Source of the DNA: an uncultured Ventosimonas sp.
GTDB lineage: Bacteria; Pseudomonadota; Gammaproteobacteria; Pseudomonadales; Pseudomonadaceae
Assembly (NCBI GenBank): GCA_945283395.1
Contig: CALYQH010000095.1
Coordinates: forward strand, 1 to 5,677
DNA length: 5,677 bases
Reading direction: 5' to 3'
Shown here: positions 1-5,677 of the stretch, piece by piece
Numbering within the stretch: position 1 is the stretch's first letter
Layout of the letters: each line of letters starts with the position of its first letter
Position numbers and translations under genes: made by a program
Notes under the pieces: model-generated
The model's input: the letters and a program-made list of their open reading frames with translations, nothing else
Told to the model about the DNA's origin: nothing
Database searches by the model: none

Positions 1-1712
1 TGAGACTCATCTAATAATTTATGAACTTTATTAAGTTCATCTTGAACTAATTTTAGTTTATCTATGGTTTGCGAGAGTGATTCTTGGCATTTAGATACTG
101 CTGTTTTTTGGGTTATTTCTTCAATAATATTGTTGTTATCTATCACAACTTCTTCACTAACTAATTCCTTTAAAACAGGTTCAGATACTATAGGCTCATT
201 TACTAAAGTAGCTTCTAAATCTATTTTTGTCTTTTGCAACTGGCTATATTCTTTTCTTAGCTTTAACAATTGCTCAGCTAGTTCTTTTTGGATTTGCCAT
301 TGCTCTGTGATTTGTTCCAATGCTATATTATTTTTTTCTAAATTAACGCGCAACTCTTCAACTACAGCAAGATCAATAGTAATGCCAGCTAATTTATCTC
401 TAAGCAAAGCATTATATTCCCTTTCATCTATAGCAATTTGGCTACGTAAGCTTTCTATTTTCTCTGGAGTAGCAGCTAAGCTTATTTTAACTCTCGCACT
501 GGCAGTATCTAATACATCAACTGCTTTATCGGGTAATTGTCGGCCTGCTAAATAACGTGCTGACAACTCAGCTGCTACAATTACAGCATCATCTCTTAAA
601 TATACGCCATGGCTTTGCTCATAGATAGGGGCTAAACCACGCAAAATAGTGACTGCTTGATTTATAGTGGGCTCATGTAACTGTACAGCTTGGAAACGTC
701 TAGCTAGCGCAGCATCTTTCTCAAAATATTTCTTGTACTCCGACCAAGTAGTAGCGGCTATAGTACAAAGCTCCCCTCTTGATAACGCAGGTTTTAATAA
801 ATTTGCTGCATCTGAACCACCCGCATCGCCACCTGAGCCAATTAAAGTATGTGCTTCGTCTATAAATAGGATAATAGCCTTAGGGGAAGCCTTGACTTCA
901 TCGATCAATCCTTTTAAACGACGCTCAAATTCCCCCTTCATACTAGCGCCAGCCTGTAATAATCCCATATCTAATGATAATAACTCCATATTTTTTAAAG
1001 CATCTGGCACATCACCTTCAGCAATACGAATAGCTAACCCTTCTACAACAGCAGTCTTTCCTACCCCAGCTTCGCCAACAATAATAGGATTATTTTTTCT
1101 ACGGCGCGCTAGAATATCTATCATTTGTCTGATAGCATCATCTCGGCATAACACAGGGTCTAACTTATTGTCACGTGCTAATTGAGTAAAATTATGAGTA
1201 AATTTCTTTAATAAAGACTCACTGCCTTCCCTCATTACATTAGCTGTACTTTGCTGTTCAACTTGTTCCGCTAATACATAATCTTTCAATCTATTCTCAT
1301 CAATAGTAGAAAGTAACTTATAATATTTAGTGCCAACGTAACGAATAGCATTCCTCAATAAAGCTAGAATAAGGGCTGCTTGATCAATATAATTTCTTTC
1401 TAACTCTAAATTAGCTAATAGTAAAGCATCTTGTAACCATTGAACCAGCTCAACAGAAAAGACTGGATTCTGTGATTCAACGGATTCTGATCTTGGTTGT
1501 AATACTGCCAACAGTTCATCTAAATCAATACCAGCATCTTGTACCGCTTTATTTAATAAACTATCTGGTATGGCAAGCATACTAAATAGTAAATCTTCTA
1601 TTAAAACTTTTTTACCTCCGCGAATGACGCAATGTTCAGCAGCTTTTTCAAGGTCTTCGCGGGATTGACTATCTAGTGCTTGAATCAATTGTTGTAAATC
1701 TATATTAATCAT
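1..1712 (-). CDS. tssH: T6SS sheath-recycling AAA+ ATPase TssH/ClpV, partial (N-terminal ~570 residues)
   Basis: Cytoplasmic Clp/Hsp100 ATPase that, in characterised T6SSs, recognises the contracted TssBC sheath through TssC and disassembles it for reuse. The start is ATG at 1712-1710, with AAGGA at 1719-1723 six bases upstream and 12 nt after the tssG stop. Seen in order: a Clp-N-like helical domain (about residues 1-150); the first AAA+ module with Walker A GEAGVGKT (213-220), pore loop GASMKGEFERRL (255-266), Walker B FIDEAH (283-288) and an arginine-finger motif LARRF (336-340); then a coiled-coil middle domain from about residue 412. The reading frame is open to the left edge, so the end of the middle domain and the whole second AAA+ module lie outside. 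All first-module catalytic motifs are intact. ClpV rather than ClpB is chosen from the T6SS context, the N-domain (WLQDALLLANLELE) and the KGEFERRLKGL pore-loop region. The middle domain seems longer than usual, with an acidic stretch at residues 499-537. Identity is confident; the gene is cut only by the window edge. Confidence 0.97.
   Translation of the reverse strand, partial: MINIDLQQLIQALDSQSREDLEKAAEHCVIRGGKKVLIEDLLFSMLAIPDSLLNKAVQDAGIDLDELLAVLQPRSESVESQNPVFSVELVQWLQDALLLANLELERNYIDQAALILALLRNAIRYVGTKYYKLLSTIDENRLKDYVLAEQVEQQSTANVMREGSESLLKKFTHNFTQLARDNKLDPVLCRDDAIRQMIDILARRRKNNPIIVGEAGVGKTAVVEGLAIRIAEGDVPDALKNMELLSLDMGLLQAGASMKGEFERRLKGLIDEVKASPKAIILFIDEAHTLIGSGGDAGGSDAANLLKPALSRGELCTIAATTWSEYKKYFEKDAALARRFQAVQLHEPTINQAVTILRGLAPIYEQSHGVYLRDDAVIVAAELSARYLAGRQLPDKAVDVLDTASARVKISLAATPEKIESLRSQIAIDEREYNALLRDKLAGITIDLAVVEELRVNLEKNNIALEQITEQWQIQKELAEQLLKLRKEYSQLQKTKIDLEATLVNEPIVSEPVLKELVSEEVVIDNNNIIEEITQKTAVSKCQESLSQTIDKLKLVQDELNKVHKLLDES
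21..48. repeat. Nested short inverted repeats inside clpV
   Basis: ATGAACTT (21-28) is followed after four bases by its perfect reverse complement AAGTTCAT (33-40). AGTTCA (34-39) is itself the reverse complement of TGAACT (43-48), so the middle copy can pair either way. The site is inside clpV, where it encodes part of a coiled-coil run (LVQDELNKVHKLL). Repeated use of similar codons in the helix explains it well, and no regulatory role is claimed. Confidence 0.4.
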
Positions 1713-1718
1713 TGTTAA

Positions 1719-1723
1719 TCCTT
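1719..1723 (-). promoter_or_regulatory. Ribosome binding site of tssH/clpV
   Basis: On the minus strand this reads AAGGA, followed by six bases and ATG at 1712. It sits wholly in the 12-nt gap after tssG and fixes the clpV start. This start also gives the N-terminus MINIDLQQLIQAL that I recall for Pseudomonas-type ClpV proteins. Confidence 0.75.
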
Positions 1724-1724
1724 G

Positions 1725-2756
1725 TTAAGCCGCACTTCTTAAAGATATTTCACCATCAGCCATTTCTTTACCTAGCCAACTGGTCCAACCAAGAAGGCAT
1801 TCACTTTGCTTTCCTATAGTTAAATCTTTAATTTCATCTTTTAACAGTTGTAACTTAATGTCATAATCAAGAGGATCCTTTAATATAAAACGCACTAAAG
1901 TTCCCAACTGAATATATTCTTTATAAATAGGTAAAAATTGATGAAATCTCACCCATGTTAATTTAAGAATATGAATCCTAAATTTGCCGCTCCTATCTCT
2001 CACTTCAGTACCTAGTACTAAACTGTCGCCCATAACGCTGTTATTTAGTCCTAATTGATTGAGCTGATCCTCTGCTATACTGACTTTACGTTCTATACAT
2101 TGTTCTACATAAATATCCATATGTTTAAAGTAATATCGTAATACAGATTCAACCAATACTGCTGAATGAGCGCGCAAACTAATCATACCTAAATAAGGTA
2201 ATAATCTTTTCCAATTTAAATTATCTACTTTTCTTAAAGATTCATCCCCTAACCCAACAAAAGAAAATAATTTAGCTGAAAATGCATCTTTTGCTCCTGT
2301 TTGAAAAAAAGCATAGTAACGATATTTTTTCCAAATATGTAATAACAATCTTTGTAATCTATCATTAAAGAAATTAAGAAAATCCTTAGTGGTATTATCC
2401 TCATAGATACCATTTCCTAGTGCTTGCTCGCCATAAAATACTGGCAAAGGAGAATTAGCGCCTATTAATCCCAAAGGATTAATACACATCCTTACTCGTA
2501 CTTCACCATTCTCATGAAAGAATTCTATGTACTCAATATCACAAGTAGGAAAACCTAAACTAGGATTAGCGATAAATTCTATACGTTCATAAAGTTGTTC
2601 ATCTGTTAAGGAGCGATCAGAAATACTTCTTAAGTAGTCTACAGTGAGCAAGATACCTTGAAATAATGAGTATTTTCTAATATTAGCTGTATGCCAGAGC
2701 GGACGAACAGGAAGATATTCTCTTACCTCATCCTTATAGTAAATATTTTTAGCCAT
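1725..2756 (-). CDS. tssG: T6SS baseplate wedge protein TssG
   Basis: Cytoplasmic baseplate subunit. In solved T6SS baseplates TssG forms the wedge with two TssF copies and TssE and contacts TssK. The 343-residue length fits the family (roughly 300-360). Family-like segments are visible: NPLGLIGANSPLP (93-105), matching the usual F-G-L-x-G-x-x-x-x-L-P region; DFLNFFNDRL (125-134), matching the D-F-L-x-x-F-N-x-R-L signature; LLPYLGMISLRAHSAVLVE (185-203); and LVLGTEVRDRSGKFRI (246-261), matching the V-L-G-x-x-V-x-D-R-x-x-K-F-R-I region. The ATG start at 2756 has AAGGGG at 2765-2770, eight bases upstream. It begins 22 nt after tssF and ends 12 nt before clpV, as expected for an operon. Odd point: the N-terminal segment that is usually close to F-x-F-F-Q-A-V-R-L-L here reads KYSLFQGILLTVDYL (28-42). 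No signal peptide or membrane segment is seen. Confidence 0.95.
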   Translation of the reverse strand: MAKNIYYKDEVREYLPVRPLWHTANIRKYSLFQGILLTVDYLRSISDRSLTDEQLYERIEFIANPSLGFPTCDIEYIEFFHENGEVRVRMCINPLGLIGANSPLPVFYGEQALGNGIYEDNTTKDFLNFFNDRLQRLLLHIWKKYRYYAFFQTGAKDAFSAKLFSFVGLGDESLRKVDNLNWKRLLPYLGMISLRAHSAVLVESVLRYYFKHMDIYVEQCIERKVSIAEDQLNQLGLNNSVMGDSLVLGTEVRDRSGKFRIHILKLTWVRFHQFLPIYKEYIQLGTLVRFILKDPLDYDIKLQLLKDEIKDLTIGKQSECLLGWTSWLGKEMADGEISLRSAA

Positions 2757-2778
2757 TAGCTATTCCCCTTATGATTCA

Positions 2779-4575
2779 TCATAACAACTCCTGTTGCCCA
2801 ATACGTAATGGCCATTTATAAGTTTGATTTTGTGTACTATACACGACCAATTCATGAAAGGAATTTAAACTAACATAGAGGACAAAAAACTCATTTAAAA
2901 TAGAAGTAAATAAAAATAAATCACCCTCGCCAATGTAGCCTGTAGGGTCAATAGTTAACTCTGTTCTAACGCCTCTTAAAGGTAATCCTTTATATAACCT
3001 ATTGACTGGTTTATAAACAATATTCTTTAAGCCCGCTAATAAGCGCCGACTTACACGTTCTTTTTGTTGATCATAAAAACTTGGAAAATCATAGGTTTCT
3101 AAAACTACTTTCAAAGGCTCTACATCTGCTAATGATAAATAGTTTAACGACATATTACTGATAATACGCCATAAGAAACCTCTATCTATAGGGGGAGCGT
3201 AACTAGCAGTGGGAGGAATAATATTGTGAAATACTAAGTTATCAGGAATACTTTCAGTAGCTACACAAATATCCCCTACTTTTAATTCTTTAGGTAAATT
3301 CTGATTACTACAAGTTAATTCTATAGAAAGAGTATCTCCTGAAAATAGATCATTATTTTTACTAGCAAATCTTAAATATGTATCCAGACCATCATGGCTA
3401 ATAGATTTTTCTCTACGGACAAAGTAAAAAGGCTTAATCTCATCAACGTCGAAACTGGCATCGTGTTCAAAAGATTCGAAGGGAATATAATCCTTATATT
3501 GATTACGAGTATTGTTCCAACCTACAACTTTATCCACCGAAAAAACTTCATAATGATTAGCTGCTTCAGCACTTGGTAATACTTGATACTCGTTATCTGT
3601 GCCGACAAAATTAATAGGCATAGCATTATGAGGAAATAAATTAACTATTGGCGTACAATACAAGCGTATATTCTCAGTGGTCGGCTGGATACGTTGCATA
3701 TTTGCTTTACGAATATTGAATCGTATGGTAAAACCTTTAGCATGCTCTAATATGTCCTTAGATAGCGTTTTAAGAACTGCTAATTGCTGCAAATCGACAA
3801 ATAAAAACTTGTCTTGAAATACAAAGTATTCTTGTAAATAACGATAACCACGGAAAGTATTCGCAGGATAAGGCAATAATGATTCATTTTCAGCAAAACC
3901 AACAGCTTTGATATTTTCTTTACTAAGTATCTTAGTTCCTAACACATTACCATTATTATCAGTGAATGGATTGCCTAGTTCATTTAGTGGAGTTAACTCT
4001 ATATTATCTAAATGACGTAATAAGCAGAGATACAACATTTGGCTAATATAGCGCTCACCCGTCAAATGAAAACGTAAACTATCTAATGGAGCCCCCAATA
4101 AATCGCCTTCGCCATTTAGCATAAGTTTTAAGGAGAATATAGCACCACCATTTTTAATAGCATAGTCAACTTCATCTAATCTTAGTGCATAAATATCTGT
4201 ATCAAAGCAGGTTTGAAATTGGCATATAGTCCCTTCTACAGGTTTAGAGTTAACCATTGAATGACGAGGCAGCTTAATGCTATCTTCTGTTTCTTCAATA
4301 GGGTCAAATGCTATGATACTAAATGCAGGTAAGGACCTCATATAATTTGGCCATAGCAAATTCATCAATGAGTGTGACAGCTCAGGTAATTCATCATCTA
4401 AGCGTTGCCGTAACCGGCCAGTTAAAAAAGCGAAACTTTCTAATAATCTTTCGACATCAGGATCTTGACTACCATCACCAATAAAAGGAGCTAGTGCAGG
4501 ATTTCGCTGGGCAAATTGTTTACCCATTCGTCTTAATGCTGTTAACTCCTGTAAGTAGTATTGATTTAAAGACAC
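2779..4575 (-). CDS. tssF: T6SS baseplate wedge protein TssF (GTG start)
   Basis: Large baseplate subunit; two copies associate with TssG to form each wedge around the VgrG hub in the cytoplasm beneath the membrane complex. The 598 residues match the usual full length (about 580-620). The N-terminus is strongly family-like: NQYYLQELTALRRMG (4-18), AQRNPALAPFIG (22-33), DPDVERLLESFAFLTGRLRQ (38-57), DDELPELSHSL (60-70) and WPNYMRSLPAFSI (75-87). The C-terminal signature is also present: LRGVRTELTID (533-543), IGEGDLFLF (548-556) and the NEFF...SLNSF region (561-573). Translation starts at GTG (4575-4573), supported by AAGGAG at 4581-4586 and by the conserved residues that begin just after it; the next Met, at residue 17, would remove conserved sequence. 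The gene follows tssE by 31 nt and precedes tssG by 22 nt. There are no frameshifts or internal stops. Confidence 0.97.
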   Translation of the reverse strand: MSLNQYYLQELTALRRMGKQFAQRNPALAPFIGDGSQDPDVERLLESFAFLTGRLRQRLDDELPELSHSLMNLLWPNYMRSLPAFSIIAFDPIEETEDSIKLPRHSMVNSKPVEGTICQFQTCFDTDIYALRLDEVDYAIKNGGAIFSLKLMLNGEGDLLGAPLDSLRFHLTGERYISQMLYLCLLRHLDNIELTPLNELGNPFTDNNGNVLGTKILSKENIKAVGFAENESLLPYPANTFRGYRYLQEYFVFQDKFLFVDLQQLAVLKTLSKDILEHAKGFTIRFNIRKANMQRIQPTTENIRLYCTPIVNLFPHNAMPINFVGTDNEYQVLPSAEAANHYEVFSVDKVVGWNNTRNQYKDYIPFESFEHDASFDVDEIKPFYFVRREKSISHDGLDTYLRFASKNNDLFSGDTLSIELTCSNQNLPKELKVGDICVATESIPDNLVFHNIIPPTASYAPPIDRGFLWRIISNMSLNYLSLADVEPLKVVLETYDFPSFYDQQKERVSRRLLAGLKNIVYKPVNRLYKGLPLRGVRTELTIDPTGYIGEGDLFLFTSILNEFFVLYVSLNSFHELVVYSTQNQTYKWPLRIGQQELL

Positions 4576-4580
4576 TGATA

Positions 4581-4586
4581 CTCCTT
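4581..4586 (-). promoter_or_regulatory. Ribosome binding site of tssF, supporting a GTG start
   Basis: The minus strand reads AAGGAG, then TATCA and GTG at 4575. This strong Shine-Dalgarno at five-base spacing is the main DNA evidence for the GTG start. No in-frame ATG lies between it and the conserved N-terminal residues. Confidence 0.8.
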
Positions 4587-4606
4587 AACTATTAATTAAA
4601 TTAATT

Positions 4607-5044
4607 TTAATTTCTCATTGAATAACTTGTTTTTTCATTCTTAATTCTTACTTGCCCAGAACCATTAAGGGCTGCAGTGAAAGATACTTCTTTTTTTATA
4701 CCCTTTACCTCAATTAACCCTTCTATTATGAAAGATAGATTTAACGGATCATGGGTTCTAGGTAATGAGATAACTCTTACCTCAAATAACCTTGGCTCAT
4801 AGCGTTCAACAAAAAGCTCAATGTGAGTTCGGGACTGTTGTAATACATCATAAAGTGACATACTTAGATCATTTAGGTCTGGTAACCCATAATCCGGAAG
4901 AGTTTGAACACTTCCACCTCTAGTGCTTAGCATCTTAGCTAAATGATCTGCAACAGATAGAGTAATGGCAGTTTCATCATCCAAATTACTTCTAGTTTCA
5001 GGAACCCCTGCTAATCTTTCAAAGAGACTGCCATAGTTACTCAT
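4607..5044 (-). CDS. tssE: T6SS baseplate gp25-like wedge protein TssE
   Basis: Small baseplate protein homologous to phage T4 gp25. It sits at the baseplate-sheath junction and nucleates sheath polymerisation. It has 145 residues, normal for the family. The N-terminus GSLFERL (5-11) is typical. Within the gp25-like domain, VADHLAKMLSTRGGS (31-45) is followed by DYGLPDL (51-57), and the wedge EPR motif is at 83-85 in ERYEPRLFEVRV, the residues known to matter for gp25 and TssE function. The ATG at 5044 lies 13 nt after the tssC stop. The sequence before it (TGGACTAGACAGA) has no good Shine-Dalgarno, so translation may depend on ribosomes finishing tssC; that is inference. The gene ends 31 nt before the tssF GTG, in an AT-only stretch. 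Confidence 0.96.
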   Translation of the reverse strand: MSNYGSLFERLAGVPETRSNLDDETAITLSVADHLAKMLSTRGGSVQTLPDYGLPDLNDLSMSLYDVLQQSRTHIELFVERYEPRLFEVRVISLPRTHDPLNLSFIIEGLIEVKGIKKEVSFTAALNGSGQVRIKNEKTSYSMRN

Positions 5045-5057
5045 TCTGTCTAGTCCA

Positions 5058-5677
5058 TTATTCTTTATCTAACTTACCAACCAAAGATAAAGTAAAATCA
5101 GCCCCCATATATTTAAAGTGAGGACGCACATTGACAGTTACGCGATACCAACCTGGTTCCCCTTCAACATCAGAGACCATGATTTGTGCTGCACGCAAAG
5201 GTCTACGACCACGCACTTCTGCACTTGGATTTTCTTGATCTGCAATATATTGACGAATCCATTTATTTAGTTCACGTTCAAGATCTGTACGTTCTTTCCA
5301 AGAGCCTAATTGTTCACGTTGCAATACTTTAATGTAGTGGGCAAGGCGACTAATTACAAATAAATAAGGCAATTGAGTACCTAATTTATAGTTAAGCTCA
5401 GCATTTTTACCTTCTTCACTAATCCCAAAAAATTTGGTTTTTTGAACAGAGTTAGCAGAGAAGAATGCAGCATTGTCACTACCTTTACGCATAGTTAAGG
5501 CAATGAATCCAGCTTCAGCTAATTCATATTCACGGCGATCAGATACTAACACTTCTGTAGGAATTTTAGTTTCTATTTCACCCATACTTTCAAAATGATG
5601 TAATGGTAAATCTTCTACTGCGCCACCACTTTGTGGACCAATGATGTTAGGACACCAACGATATTTTGCAAAACTAT
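5058..5677 (-). CDS. tssC: T6SS contractile sheath large subunit TssC, partial (C-terminal 205 residues)
   Basis: TssC pairs with TssB (VipA/VipB) to build the cytoplasmic contractile sheath around the Hcp tube. The frame is open to the right edge, so roughly the last two fifths of a protein usually near 490-500 residues is present. The first codons in view encode SFAKYRWCPNIIGPQSGG, followed by AVEDLPLHHFESMGEIETK, a highly conserved TssC region. Other conserved stretches of the fragment are TEVLVSDRREYELAEAGFI (40-58), NAAFFSANSVQKTKFF (68-83), LPYLFVISRLAHYIKVLQRE (102-121) and the terminal VNVRPHFKYMGADFTLSLVG (181-200), which ends in the handshake-domain strands that interlock sheath subunits. 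The Met at 5585 is internal, not a start. The stop is TAA at 5058-5060, 13 nt before tssE; no hcp gene lies between them. Confidence 0.97.
   Translation of the reverse strand, partial: SFAKYRWCPNIIGPQSGGAVEDLPLHHFESMGEIETKIPTEVLVSDRREYELAEAGFIALTMRKGSDNAAFFSANSVQKTKFFGISEEGKNAELNYKLGTQLPYLFVISRLAHYIKVLQREQLGSWKERTDLERELNKWIRQYIADQENPSAEVRGRRPLRAAQIMVSDVEGEPGWYRVTVNVRPHFKYMGADFTLSLVGKLDKE

Noticed and set aside
64..555. 163-codon open frame on the plus strand opposite clpV
   Set aside because: It lies wholly antisense to the clearly conserved ClpV middle domain. Its low-complexity Ser/Leu/Ile-rich translation is what Glu/Leu/Lys-rich coding DNA gives when read in reverse.
667..1185. 172-codon open frame on the plus strand opposite the clpV ATPase module
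   Set aside because: It is antisense to the Walker A, Walker B and arginine-finger region. Its translation has no recognisable domain, and a stop-free reverse frame is common opposite conserved AAA+ coding sequence.
1..1712. Housekeeping ClpB chaperone instead of ClpV
   Set aside because: It sits 12 nt behind tssG in a T6SS operon, and its N-domain and pore-loop region look like ClpV rather than ClpB.
3394..3579. 61-codon open frame on the plus strand inside tssF
   Set aside because: It is short, antisense to intact tssF, and its translation has no family resemblance.
4576..4606. Transcription terminator between tssE and tssF
   Set aside because: The inverted repeat has no G or C and no following T-tract in the transcribed direction, and the tssF ribosome binding site overlaps the gap.
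5058..5585. A complete 175-residue protein starting at the Met at 5585
   Set aside because: The frame continues upstream without a stop to the window edge and encodes conserved TssC residues (KYRWCPNIIGPQSGG), so this Met is internal.

Overview
The window is a continuous piece of a type VI secretion system (T6SS) structural operon. All genes lie on the minus strand and are read from right to left: the C-terminal part of tssC (5058-5677), tssE (4607-5044), tssF (2779-4575), tssG (1725-2756) and the first two thirds of tssH/clpV (1-1712). The gaps between genes are 13, 31, 22 and 12 nt. They hold ribosome binding sites but no visible promoter or rho-independent terminator, so this looks like one co-transcribed unit that continues past both edges.

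Functionally, the window holds one sheath subunit (TssC), the baseplate proteins that seed and anchor sheath assembly (TssE gp25-like wedge, TssF and TssG wedge scaffold), and the AAA+ ATPase that recycles the contracted sheath (TssH/ClpV). The membrane complex (TssJLM), TssK, the tube protein Hcp, the VgrG/PAAR spike, TssA, TssB and all effectors are not in view. Nothing here shows what is delivered or to whom.

The organism is probably an AT-rich Gram-negative proteobacterium. The protein sequences look like gammaproteobacterial T6SS proteins. The order tssC-E-F-G-H without hcp between C and E, together with the ClpV N-terminus starting MINIDLQQLIQAL, recalls from memory the HSI-2 type cluster of Pseudomonas. 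The DNA is far more AT-rich than typical Pseudomonas, so an AT-rich, possibly host-associated relative such as an Entomomonas-like lineage is a reasonable guess, but it is unverified.

I see no undescribed system. The points worth a second look are modest: an apparently lengthened acidic segment in the ClpV middle domain, a GTG start for tssF, a poorly marked ribosome binding site for tssE, and a TssG N-terminus that departs from the usual pattern.
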